Below are positions 1 through 7,355 of a stretch of DNA of 30,134 bases, in pieces. The notes under the pieces were generated by a model. That model was not told the origin of the DNA and ran no database searches. It was given only the letters and a program-made list of their open reading frames with translations. The first letter of the stretch is position 1; each line of letters starts with the position of its first letter. The stretch is from JAFLUQ01 sp964442035 (GTDB lineage Bacteria > Bacillota > Clostridia > UMGS1883): the NCBI GenBank assembly GCA_964442035.1, contig CAYTWZ010000010.1, positions 1 to 30,134 on the forward strand, written 5' to 3'. The position numbers and the translations under genes were made by a program.

Positions 1-7
1 AAAAAAA

Positions 8-55
8 ATAGCATATATTGTGTATTTGCTATTGACAAAGCCCTATATATGGTGT
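8..55 (+). promoter_or_regulatory. Pair of NrdR boxes upstream of nrdDG
   Basis: Two 16-bp AT-rich sites resemble the NrdR consensus acaCwAtATaTwGtgt, each matching about 13 of 16 positions: bases 8-23 (ATAGCATATATTGTGT) and 40-55 (GCCCTATATATGGTGT). Their starts are 32 bp apart, about three helical turns, which is the usual spacing of NrdR box pairs. The second box lies between the -35 and -10 elements, so NrdR binding should block RNA polymerase. NrdR is a Zn/ATP-cone repressor of ribonucleotide reductase genes; its own gene is not in this window. The match was made by eye. Confidence 0.8.
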
Positions 56-60
56 ATACT
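32..60 (+). promoter_or_regulatory. Sigma-A type promoter of nrdDG
   Basis: TTGACA (32-37) and TATACT (55-60) are separated by 17 bp, a near-consensus vegetative promoter. It overlaps the downstream NrdR box and sits about 40 bp before the nrdD start, which is preceded by an AAGGAAG ribosome binding site. Confidence 0.85.
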
Positions 61-101
61 AATACATACAGGGTTAAATTGATAAAAAAGGAAGAATCCA
101 T

Positions 102-2285
102 ATGAAAATAATTAAGCGCAACAAAACTGAGGTTGATTTTGACATTAGCAAAATAGTGGCTGCCGTGACCAAGGCAAACAATGTTGTGGAGGACGACGAG
201 AAAATGACTCCCAAACAGATTCAGCGTATAGCTGACTCTGTATATAAATCCTGTGAAAAAATAGGCCGTGCCCTTTCCGTCGAGGAAATACAAGATCTTG
301 TGGAAAAGCAGATCATGGCTCACGGAGCCTACGAGGTTGCCAAGCGGTACATCACATATCGTTATACTCGTAGCCTTGTGCGCAAGTCAAACACCACTGA
401 CGACTCCATTCTCACCCTTATAGAGTGCAACAATGAGGAGATCAAGCAGGAAAATTCCAACAAAAACCCCAGCGTAAACAGTGTGCAGCGGGATTACATG
501 GCTGGAGAGGTGAGCAAGGACATAACCGAGCGCATACTTCTCCCAAAGGAAATCGTGGAGGCTCACCGTCAGGGCATTATCCATTTCCATGACGCGGACT
601 ATTTTGCGCAGCACATGCATAACTGCGATCTGGTAAACTTAGACGATATGTTACAAAACGGCACCGTGATTTCCGGCACTATGATAGAAAAACCCCACAG
701 CTTTTCCACCGCATGCAATATCGCCACCCAGATCATTGCACAGGTGGCGTCCAGCCAATACGGCGGGCAGTCCATTTCACTGACACATTTGGCCCCGTTT
801 GTACAGGTGTCAAGGGAAAAAATAACCGCATCCGTAAATGCCGAATTTGACAGACTTGGCATCCGGCCCGAACCCAGTCAGGTGACACAGATCGTGGAAA
901 CAAGGCTTAGGGAAGAAATCCAGCGTGGCGTACAAACCATTCAGTATCAGGTAGTGACCCTTATGACTACTAACGGCCAGGCTCCCTTTGTAACGGTATT
1001 TATGTACCTTAACGAGGCCAAGGAGCCTCAGCTTAAAAAGGATCTTGCCCTTATTATTGAAGAGGTGCTCAACCAGCGTTATCAGGGCGTAAAGAACGAA
1101 GCCGGCGTATTTGTCACACCTGCGTTTCCCAAGCTTGTATATGTGCTTGAGGAAGACAATATCACCGAGGACGCTCCCTATTGGTATCTGACCCAGCTGG
1201 CGGCCAAATGCACTGCCAAGCGCATGGTTCCCGACTATATTTCCGAAAAGATAATGCTTAGCCTTAAGAAGGACAAAAACGGCAACGGAAACTGCTATAC
1301 CTGCATGGGTTGCCGTAGCTTCCTCACACCTTATGTTGACGAGAACGGTCGTCCAAAGTATTACGGACGATTTAATCAGGGCGTTGTGACCATCAATCTT
1401 GTGGACGCAGCCTGCACCGCCTGCCGGGACGGCAAGGATGAGGAAAAGTTCTGGAAAGTGCTTGACGAGCGTCTTGAGCTTTGCCACCGGGCGCTCCAGT
1501 GCCGTCACGAGCGACTTGAAGGGACGCTGTCAGACGCGGCGCCGATACTTTGGCAGTATGGCGCGCTGGCAAGACTTAAGAAGGGTGAGCCCATAACCAA
1601 ACTGTTGCATGGCGGTTACTCCACTATCTCTCTGGGCTATGCCGGACTTTGGGAGTGTGTTTACGAGGTTACTGGCAAAAAGCTTACCGAGCCTGAGGGG
1701 GAGGAATTCGGCCTCAGAGTAATGAAAGTCCTTAATGACGCCTGCGCCAAGTGGAAGGCTGACGAAAACATCGACTATTCCCTTTACGGAACACCTCTTG
1801 AGTCCACCACCTACAAGTTTGCCAAAGGCCTTCAGCGCCGCTTTGGAATTATCGAGGGAGTTACCGACAAGAACTATATAACCAACAGCTATCATGTACA
1901 TGTTACCGAGCCTATCAGCGCCTTTGATAAGCTGAAGCTGGAGTCCAAGTTTCAGGCTCTTTCTCCCGGCGGAGCAATCAGCTATATTGAGGTACCCAAC
2001 ATGCAGCAAAACCTTGAGGCCGTGCTTCAGGTGATAAAGTTCATCTATGACAACATTATGTATGCTGAACTCAACACCAAATCCGACTACTGTCAGGAAT
2101 GCGGCTATGACGGTGAGATACAAATTGTCGAGGAGGACGGCAAGCTGATATGGGAGTGCCCCAACTGCGGCAACACTGACCAGAGCAAAATGAATGTGGC
2201 TCGGCGCACCTGCGGATATATCGGCACACAGTTCTGGAATCAGGGACGCACACAGGAGATTAAGGAGAGAGTGCTTCATCTGTAA
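102..2285 (+). CDS. nrdD: Anaerobic (class III) ribonucleoside-triphosphate reductase
   Basis: This cytoplasmic enzyme makes deoxyribonucleotides from NTPs without oxygen, using a glycyl radical. The 727-residue protein starts with an ATP-cone allosteric domain (about residues 1-95), followed by the long reductase barrel containing a Cys-rich loop around the CMGCRS motif. Near the C-terminus is a zinc site made of two CxxC pairs (CQEC and CPNC), then the glycyl-radical motif RRTCGYIG with the radical glycine at about residue 705. The length is normal for the family. The start has an AAGGAAG ribosome binding site 7 bases upstream. It overlaps nrdG by one base (TAATG), so reductase and activase are translationally coupled. 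Regulation by NrdR is predicted from the two boxes in the promoter. Confidence 0.98.
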   Translation: MKIIKRNKTEVDFDISKIVAAVTKANNVVEDDEKMTPKQIQRIADSVYKSCEKIGRALSVEEIQDLVEKQIMAHGAYEVAKRYITYRYTRSLVRKSNTTDDSILTLIECNNEEIKQENSNKNPSVNSVQRDYMAGEVSKDITERILLPKEIVEAHRQGIIHFHDADYFAQHMHNCDLVNLDDMLQNGTVISGTMIEKPHSFSTACNIATQIIAQVASSQYGGQSISLTHLAPFVQVSREKITASVNAEFDRLGIRPEPSQVTQIVETRLREEIQRGVQTIQYQVVTLMTTNGQAPFVTVFMYLNEAKEPQLKKDLALIIEEVLNQRYQGVKNEAGVFVTPAFPKLVYVLEEDNITEDAPYWYLTQLAAKCTAKRMVPDYISEKIMLSLKKDKNGNGNCYTCMGCRSFLTPYVDENGRPKYYGRFNQGVVTINLVDAACTACRDGKDEEKFWKVLDERLELCHRALQCRHERLEGTLSDAAPILWQYGALARLKKGEPITKLLHGGYSTISLGYAGLWECVYEVTGKKLTEPEGEEFGLRVMKVLNDACAKWKADENIDYSLYGTPLESTTYKFAKGLQRRFGIIEGVTDKNYITNSYHVHVTEPISAFDKLKLESKFQALSPGGAISYIEVPNMQQNLEAVLQVIKFIYDNIMYAELNTKSDYCQECGYDGEIQIVEEDGKLIWECPNCGNTDQSKMNVARRTCGYIGTQFWNQGRTQEIKERVLHL

Positions 2286-2809
2286 TGAATTACTGTGAAA
2301 TTAAAAACTGCGATATCGCCAACGGTATCGGCGTAAGGGTTACGCTGTTCGTATCCGGTTGCACCAACCACTGTGAAAACTGCTTCCAGCCCCAGACATG
2401 GGATTTTGACTACGGTCAGCCCTTCACCCGAGAAACGGAGGACAAGCTCCTTTCCATGCTGGCTCCAAGCTATATCCAAGGGCTTACCCTCCTTGGGGGC
2501 GAACCCTTTGAGCCCAAAAACCAGCGGGCGTTGTTGCCCTTCCTGAGACGGGTCAGGGAAGAATATCCCCACAAGACCGTATGGGCATTTTCGGGCTTTC
2601 GCTATGACGACGAGATTACCTCGCCGGGGGCATACCCCAACTGCGAGGTGACGGAAGAGTTGCTCAGCCTTATTGATGTACTGGTGGACGGCAGATATGT
2701 AGAGGCCTTGAGGAATATTTCACTGCAGTTTCGTGGCTCATCCAACCAGCGTATAATCGACCTGAACGAGACACGAAAAACCGGTGTCCTCACTTTGTGG
2801 GATGAATGA
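2285..2809 (+). CDS. nrdG: Anaerobic ribonucleotide reductase activating protein
   Basis: This radical SAM activase generates the glycyl radical on NrdD. The 174-residue protein has the CxxxCxxC cluster motif (SGCTNHCENC, about residues 25-34) that binds the 4Fe-4S cluster which cleaves S-adenosylmethionine, followed by the glycine-rich TLLGGEPFEP segment that contacts SAM. Its size is typical for NrdG, which has a shortened radical SAM barrel. It starts inside the nrdD stop codon and is followed directly by a strong terminator, so nrdDG is a closed two-gene operon. Confidence 0.97.
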   Translation: MNYCEIKNCDIANGIGVRVTLFVSGCTNHCENCFQPQTWDFDYGQPFTRETEDKLLSMLAPSYIQGLTLLGGEPFEPKNQRALLPFLRRVREEYPHKTVWAFSGFRYDDEITSPGAYPNCEVTEELLSLIDVLVDGRYVEALRNISLQFRGSSNQRIIDLNETRKTGVLTLWDE

Positions 2810-2851
2810 AAATAAGTATAACTAAGCGAAAGATGTCCCCCAACGATATGG

Positions 2852-2893
2852 AAGCGCTTTAGGCAATGTGCGCATTGCCTAAAGCGCTTTTTT
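2852..2893 (+). terminator. Strong rho-independent terminator of nrdDG
   Basis: A perfect 17-bp stem (2852-2868 with 2873-2889) has a 4-base loop and a run of six T (2888-2893). It lies 40 bases after the nrdG stop. The stem is unusually long and perfectly paired. Confidence 0.95.
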
Positions 2894-2907
2894 ATGAATA
2901 ATTCCCT

Positions 2908-2936
2908 TTGAAAATCAGCTCATATTTTGCTAAAAT
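2908..2936 (+). promoter_or_regulatory. Promoter of the carD gene
   Basis: TTGAAA (2908-2913) and TAAAAT (2931-2936) are separated by exactly 17 bp. The predicted transcript has a leader of about 65 bases ending in a strong GGAGG site (2998-3002) before the ATG at 3009. Confidence 0.75.
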
Positions 2937-3008
2937 AGAATGTAAGGAACAGGAAAAAGAGTACGGTTCCCTTTGTTTGTAGGGTTTTTTAAAAATCGGA
3001 GGTAAGGA

Positions 3009-3509
3009 ATGTTCAATATTGGAGATACTGTTGTTTACGGAGCCACGGGAGTGTGCCGGATATCGGACATGCGAAAAATGAGCGTAATCGGAAAACAGGC
3101 CGCGTATTATGTATTGAATCCCATAAATTCCCCATCATCCACAGTCTTTGTGCCTATCGATAACTCCCGTCTGACAGATAAGATCAAAAGGGTCATGTCA
3201 AACGAGGAGATTGACACCATGCTTAGTGACAAGACCGACTATGTGGAATGGGTGGATGATCGGAAGGCGCGGGCCGAAAAATACGCTTCCATAATTACCG
3301 ACGGGGACAAGCAGCAAATTCTTTGCGTCCTTCGGCTGCTTTATAAGGAAAAGCTAAAAATGGAAGATCAAGGAAAGAAACAGTATATCTCGGACAAACG
3401 GCTTATGGAACTGGCTGAAAGGATAATCGGGGACGAGTTTTCCTATGTAATGACCGATATACCTAAGCACGGTGTTGCAAGGTATGTTTTTGAGAGGATG
3501 AGCGGATAA
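3009..3509 (+). CDS. CarD/CdnL/TRCF-domain transcription factor
   Basis: The 166-residue protein begins with a CarD-type RNA-polymerase interaction domain (about residues 1-60: MFNIGDTVVYGATGVCRI and a VFVPID strand). This Tudor-like fold binds the RNA polymerase beta subunit and is shared with the transcription-repair coupling factor. The remaining 100 residues are charged and mostly helical, as expected for the DNA-contacting half of CarD, which stabilises the open promoter complex at many promoters. It has its own promoter and a strong GGAGG ribosome binding site, and appears monocistronic, lying between two terminator-like hairpins. Which promoters it affects cannot be read from the sequence. 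Confidence 0.92.
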   Translation: MFNIGDTVVYGATGVCRISDMRKMSVIGKQAAYYVLNPINSPSSTVFVPIDNSRLTDKIKRVMSNEEIDTMLSDKTDYVEWVDDRKARAEKYASIITDGDKQQILCVLRLLYKEKLKMEDQGKKQYISDKRLMELAERIIGDEFSYVMTDIPKHGVARYVFERMSG

Positions 3510-3522
3510 TTGATATCTGCGT

Positions 3523-3547
3523 AGGGGGAACCAAAGCGGTTCCCCCT
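3523..3547. terminator. Terminator-like hairpin between convergent genes
   Basis: A 10-bp GC-rich stem, AGGGGGAACC (3523-3532) with GGTTCCCCCT (3538-3547), and a 5-base loop lie between the end of carD and the end of the converging LysM gene. There is no good T run on either side, so intrinsic termination may be weak. Its position still suggests a shared transcription end. Confidence 0.6.
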
Positions 3548-3556
3548 TACGAGTCT

Positions 3557-4192
3557 TTACCCATCCCCTCTAACAATAGTACCCACAGGCGTCAGATTAA
3601 ACAGTGAGTCCATATCACTATCGGAGACAACTATACCGCTGCAGCCGCTGCTTTCCCCGGATATGGAACCGCCGTCTGACAGGTCAAGTATCCTTGCGCC
3701 GCTGACGCCAATGTCAAGCTGCTTGTTGATAACGCAAGCAAAACCCGAAAAGCTCCCCTTGGAAGCACAATGGGTCTCACCGCCGTTTTTGTGGCGAACC
3801 GTCAGAATACCGTTGGAGATGAATATTTCAACCGGCGATGGAGCCACGGGAATGCACAGCACCTGACCGTCAAAAAGTTTGTCAGGGTCAATACCCATAT
3901 TGTTTTTGTAAATCATGTCCGCTGTGACGCCAAAATATGCCCCGATAGTGTCAATGCTGACGTTTTTGCGGACTACGTAATAATTCCCGGTAACGCAGGA
4001 AGGGTATATCCCTCCCACGAATGGCAGACATAGTCGTGTCCCCACCTCCAGCTCTTGAGGGTCAAGGCCGGGATTGAGCTTAAGTATTTCGTCCACAGTG
4101 GCGCCGTAGCCATTGGCAATGGCCCATAGGGTGTCGCCGCTACGTATAGTATAGGGAATCTGTCCGGGCTGGCAGTTGTTACAGTTATTCAA
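3557..4192 (-). CDS. Two-LysM protein with degenerate L,D-transpeptidase-like C-terminus
   Basis: This 211-residue protein has no signal peptide. Two LysM peptidoglycan-binding modules are clear: residues 13-57 (YTIRSGDTLWAIA to LCLPF) and 70-115 (NYYVVRKNVSIDTI to LCIPV). The last 95 residues match the layout of a YkuD L,D-transpeptidase domain: a strand GILTVRHKNG, a GVSG where the catalytic-His motif would lie, and SSGC (Cys184) followed by a DSLFNLTPVGTIV tail like the family's closing segment. The catalytic histidines appear lost, so it is probably a binding or structural wall protein; this assignment is inference. I chose the TTG start at 4192 because GAGGTGA sits 4 bases before it; an upstream ATG (4210) has no site of its own. 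The start lies in the arm of a terminator hairpin. Confidence 0.8.
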   Translation of the reverse strand: MNNCNNCQPGQIPYTIRSGDTLWAIANGYGATVDEILKLNPGLDPQELEVGTRLCLPFVGGIYPSCVTGNYYVVRKNVSIDTIGAYFGVTADMIYKNNMGIDPDKLFDGQVLCIPVAPSPVEIFISNGILTVRHKNGGETHCASKGSFSGFACVINKQLDIGVSGARILDLSDGGSISGESSGCSGIVVSDSDMDSLFNLTPVGTIVRGDG

Positions 4193-4231
4193 AAAATCAC
4201 CTCTACACATTCTATGCAGAGGTGATTTTTT
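4191..4231. terminator. Bidirectional terminator hairpin overlapping the LysM gene start
   Basis: A 14-bp perfect stem, 4191-4204 paired with 4218-4231, has a 13-base loop and T runs on both strands. It lies just after the membrane-protein gene ending at 4246. On the minus strand the 3' arm contains the GAGGTGA ribosome binding site of the LysM gene, and the T run merges with its TTG start codon. The same hairpin therefore ends the upstream message and can hide the downstream ribosome binding site. Confidence 0.85.
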
Positions 4232-4245
4232 TGTTCATAAATTTT

Positions 4246-5793
4246 TTACTCCTCGTCCTCATAGCCGGATGACGCATTTCCCACAAGGAAAATGAACGCG
4301 CCGATCACAGCAAACACACCGCCCACAATTATTGTGGCAGTTGTAAAGAAGCTGCAATAATTATTGATCACTGTCTGAGCAAACAGTGAGCTTACGGAAT
4401 TTAGCATGTTGAGCGGACGGTAGAACACCGCACCCACAACCACCAATATGCCGCTGACGATAAACGCCCAGCCCACAGGAATATGGGCGGTCTTTTTGGT
4501 CAGTATGCAAAGGAGGATGATCAGCAGGATATTAATCAGCAGAAGAGCTGCCAATATCTTCACCGAAAAGATATGTCTGGTAATGTGGGTATAGCCTCCA
4601 AGCTTTGTCTGACTGAGACTGTAAGCTGAAATATCTCCCAGACTGGCGTCATTGTCATAGTGAGCAGCTATCCTTGTGTAATCCTCCTCAGTAAGGCTTC
4701 GGCCCGTAAGGGAACGTATATGTGTGGAGTTTTCACGAATAAGAGCCGCGATTTCCTGACCGGTGGGATCCACGTATTTCTTGCCCATAAGCAGATAATC
4801 CGCCGCCGCCTTGACCTTGTCTGCCACCATAGTCTCAACGCTGGAGCTACGGAATGTGGAGATAATCTGACCGTATGTAATGCTTCCCTGCGCATTGTCC
4901 CTGATTATGTCCACAAGGGCGGTGCGATCAGATATTTTGGATGTGTCAACAATACCCTCAAGATAGCCGCCGCTGTCGTCAACACTGCCCACAGCCACCT
5001 CGGAAGCTATATTCATGTTCTTCACCGAATAACGGACGGCTGACTTGCTGGTAGCAAGCTGAACTGACAAAACGGAAATAAGTCCTGTCATTGTGACGGA
5101 AAGCACCAAAAATAGTAGGAAGCTGGTAAGTCCAACAAGGATTTTGCGTCCAACGGAGGCCTTTTTTCTGCTCCGTTTTTTCCTGGCCTCAACCTTTTTG
5201 GTCTGCTTTTTGCGATTTTGGCTACGTTTTTCCTGGCGGCGCTTTTCCTTTTCCAGATCAATGTTAGGTATATTCATGGGCTTTGGTGCAAATTCGCTGA
5301 GCAGACTTGCATCAGTACCCTCTGCGGCGGAATATTCCTTTTCATCCTCGGCTTTTTCCGTATTTTCATCTTCGTCTGACAGAGCGGAAGTCTGTTGCTC
5401 TTGGTTCTCCGGATCGGAAGACCGGGGTTCTGCTTCCTCTTGTGGAGCGGCAGTCTCAGCAGTTGCAGCATCCGCCACTTCCGTTGATGGCATTTTTTCG
5501 GAAGTCTTAACGTCCTCTTCCCCATTTGCCGTTGTCCCTTCTTCAGTAGCCTGAGGAGGAAGCTCAACGGGAGGCTTCACCGGCGGTACAATGATAGTGG
5601 GCTCATCCACTATCTCCGACGCCACTGTAGAAGCAGCCACCTTTTTTTCCTCGGACTTACGGGACACTCTTATAGTGTCCTGATCTGCCTTGCCTGTCTT
5701 ATCGGCAGCTTTGTTTTTTGAATTATTATTTGAATTATTTTTTGAACTGTTTTTTGACTTTTTGGATTTATCTGATGAGCTTTGAAAAAGCAT
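4246..5793 (-). CDS. Four-helix membrane protein with long charged cytoplasmic tail, function unknown
   Basis: I do not recognise this 515-residue protein. Residues 1-50 are Lys/Asn/Ser-rich low complexity, 55-180 are acidic and Pro/Glu/Ala-rich (disordered), and 181-215 are strongly basic (EKEKRRQEKR and onwards). Then come a first membrane helix (about 217-246), a probable extracytoplasmic domain of about 160 residues, and three helices (about 412-432, 440-458, 483-505) with an acidic tail. By the positive-inside rule the long N-terminal region is cytoplasmic. The ATG at 5793 is chosen because AAAGGAG precedes it by 7-8 bases; a longer frame to 5853 would run through the promoter. The charged tail could bind nucleic acid, ribosomes or phospholipid, but nothing here decides. 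Confidence 0.75.
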   Translation of the reverse strand: MLFQSSSDKSKKSKNSSKNNSNNNSKNKAADKTGKADQDTIRVSRKSEEKKVAASTVASEIVDEPTIIVPPVKPPVELPPQATEEGTTANGEEDVKTSEKMPSTEVADAATAETAAPQEEAEPRSSDPENQEQQTSALSDEDENTEKAEDEKEYSAAEGTDASLLSEFAPKPMNIPNIDLEKEKRRQEKRSQNRKKQTKKVEARKKRSRKKASVGRKILVGLTSFLLFLVLSVTMTGLISVLSVQLATSKSAVRYSVKNMNIASEVAVGSVDDSGGYLEGIVDTSKISDRTALVDIIRDNAQGSITYGQIISTFRSSSVETMVADKVKAAADYLLMGKKYVDPTGQEIAALIRENSTHIRSLTGRSLTEEDYTRIAAHYDNDASLGDISAYSLSQTKLGGYTHITRHIFSVKILAALLLINILLIILLCILTKKTAHIPVGWAFIVSGILVVVGAVFYRPLNMLNSVSSLFAQTVINNYCSFFTTATIIVGGVFAVIGAFIFLVGNASSGYEDEE

Positions 5794-5824
5794 AACACCA
5801 CTCCTTTGTGTTTTACATGCTTTC

Positions 5825-5853
5825 ATTATACTACATATATGAATAAAAAGCAA
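5825..5853 (-). promoter_or_regulatory. Promoter of the membrane-protein gene
   Basis: On the minus strand, TTGCTT (5848-5853) and TATAAT (5825-5830) are separated by 17 bp, with a leader of about 25 bases to the ATG at 5793. It falls in the gap after the nif3-like gene and so separates this gene from the upstream operon. Confidence 0.75.
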
Positions 5854-5901
5854 GAGTTTTTGTAATTAAGCTGTAATAATTCCCGTTTCAACACCTTTGT
5901 T

Positions 5902-6678
5902 TCAGCCAATTACCGTCATTACATCTGTATTACTTTTTGATATAACAGCCTCTAAGGCAGAACCGAAGCCCGCCTTGAGCCGGTCAAACAAAAGCTCGGT
6001 AACGATTTTTTCGCTGTCATAGTGACTCACCTGAATAAATTCAAAATTATCAGTGAGGTAAAAATCCCTGAGCTGATGATACTTTACGTCACCGCTGATA
6101 AAAACGTCGGCACCCTTTCGGATAGCTGCGTCCGCCATGCTGCCGCCGCTACCGTTACAAACAGCCACGCACTTTACGGGGCGGTTCATTCTGGCGGTAG
6201 TGGATATATATTCCATATCCAGTTCCGCGCGTATCCTTGCGCAAAGCTCCAGCAACCTTAGTCCCTCCCTTGGCCGACAGATTCTTCCGTCAAAGCCATC
6301 AATGGGCTCAATGGGCGTCAGATCCAGTCGGTGGCAAAGATAGTCCGTAAGGCCGTCGGGACAACTGTCAAGGTTGGTATGGGCGCAGTAGACAGATATG
6401 CCGCGTTCAATAGCCGAAAGCAGCATCCGCCCCTGTGGATCGTTATCGCTTACGGCTTTTATACCCCCAAAAATCACAGGATGATGGCTTATGATAAGCT
6501 GGGCATTCTCCCTTGCGGCCTCATCCACTGCGGCCTCGTCACAGTCAAGACAAAGCAACACCTTGCTGACTGAGCCTTGACTTCTGCCCACGAGAAGTCC
6601 CACATTGTCGTAATCGGCAGCATATGACAGGGGAAAGCTTGTCTCCATAAACTTAATTATATCTTTTAATTCGACCAT
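5902..6678 (-). CDS. Nif3-like dinuclear metal centre protein
   Basis: A 258-residue member of the Nif3/YbgI/YqfO family, toroidal hexamers with a two-metal site, proposed to act as GTP cyclohydrolase-like or hydrolase enzymes, although the physiological reaction is unsettled. Visible metal ligands are SHHP (His65, His66), the Asp in AHTNLDSC (Asp104), and the C-terminal SHYDSE (His and Glu near 218-222). SGDVKYHQLRD is also typical. The protein is the short form, without the inserted PII-like domain found in Bacillus YqfO. It overlaps trmK by 13 bases, and the trmK-nif3 pairing is conserved in Firmicutes (yqfN-yqfO in Bacillus), which hints at a role linked to tRNA or metal metabolism. Confidence 0.93.
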   Translation of the reverse strand: MVELKDIIKFMETSFPLSYAADYDNVGLLVGRSQGSVSKVLLCLDCDEAAVDEAARENAQLIISHHPVIFGGIKAVSDNDPQGRMLLSAIERGISVYCAHTNLDSCPDGLTDYLCHRLDLTPIEPIDGFDGRICRPREGLRLLELCARIRAELDMEYISTTARMNRPVKCVAVCNGSGGSMADAAIRKGADVFISGDVKYHQLRDFYLTDNFEFIQVSHYDSEKIVTELLFDRLKAGFGSALEAVISKSNTDVMTVIG

Positions 6679-7355
6679 TTTTCATTCCCTCTATAGGTAA
6701 TTTTTCTGTAAAGGCCTATAAGCTGTTGATATTCCTCCCGGCGAGGAGTAGCGGCGCTGCCGATCTTTTCAAGCGCATATTCCAGCTCTTTACTTCGATA
6801 AGCGGCATATTCCCTGAGCAAGGGATGATCTTCCTCTATAAGCCGTGGGCCTATTTGTTTTTCAACAAGGTCAAGAGGACGCTGTTCTCCCCTTGTGACC
6901 AGCAATGCGCAATAATATCTGTCCGCCTCCCGGCAAAGCTCCTCTTTTTTGATAAAAAAGCCGTTGTTGTTAAGGTAGTCCCTCAAATCGAAAAAGCATG
7001 ACTGAGGCTGAAGCACCATATATTTTACCCCCTGCGGGGCGTCTCCTATTATCTGTGCAATAAGCTCGCCGCCCATGCCGGATATCACGGCGCACTCCGC
7101 CTCCCCATCCTCAAGGGATCTGAACCCCCAGGAAAGCCTTGTCACGACCCTGTCCGTCACGCCAAAGCGGCGGATATTGCGCTCCGCTGCCAGCAACGGG
7201 CCGCGGTTAACATCCATAGCAACGACTCTGTGTCCGTTTTGGGCCAATTCGATAGCTATGTAGCCATGGTCTGTACCGATATCACAGCAGCTCACCTCAG
7301 GGGGAACAAGTCCGATCACCATCCGGAGCCGGGGCGACAGCTGAGGCGCCGTCAT
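6666..7355 (-). CDS. trmK: tRNA (adenine(22)-N1)-methyltransferase
   Basis: TrmK methylates N1 of A22 in the D-loop of tRNA using S-adenosylmethionine. The 229-residue protein has the Rossmann SAM-binding motif DIGTDHGYI (residues 25-33), an acidic strand end (AMDVNRG), the family motif ISGMGGELI in the active-site loop, and the LQPQ segment before a more variable helical C-terminus, as in the COG2384/TrmK family. Length is normal. It overlaps the PIN-like gene upstream by 4 bases (ATGA) and nif3 downstream by 13 bases, so all three are translated from one message. Confidence 0.93.
   Translation of the reverse strand: MTAPQLSPRLRMVIGLVPPEVSCCDIGTDHGYIAIELAQNGHRVVAMDVNRGPLLAAERNIRRFGVTDRVVTRLSWGFRSLEDGEAECAVISGMGGELIAQIIGDAPQGVKYMVLQPQSCFFDLRDYLNNNGFFIKKEELCREADRYYCALLVTRGEQRPLDLVEKQIGPRLIEEDHPLLREYAAYRSKELEYALEKIGSAATPRREEYQQLIGLYRKITYRGNEKWSN

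Noticed and set aside
810..1508. Long antisense frames opposite nrdD (also 1530-2279)
   Set aside because: They are shadows of the clear nrdD frame, with no recognisable domain or ribosome binding site.
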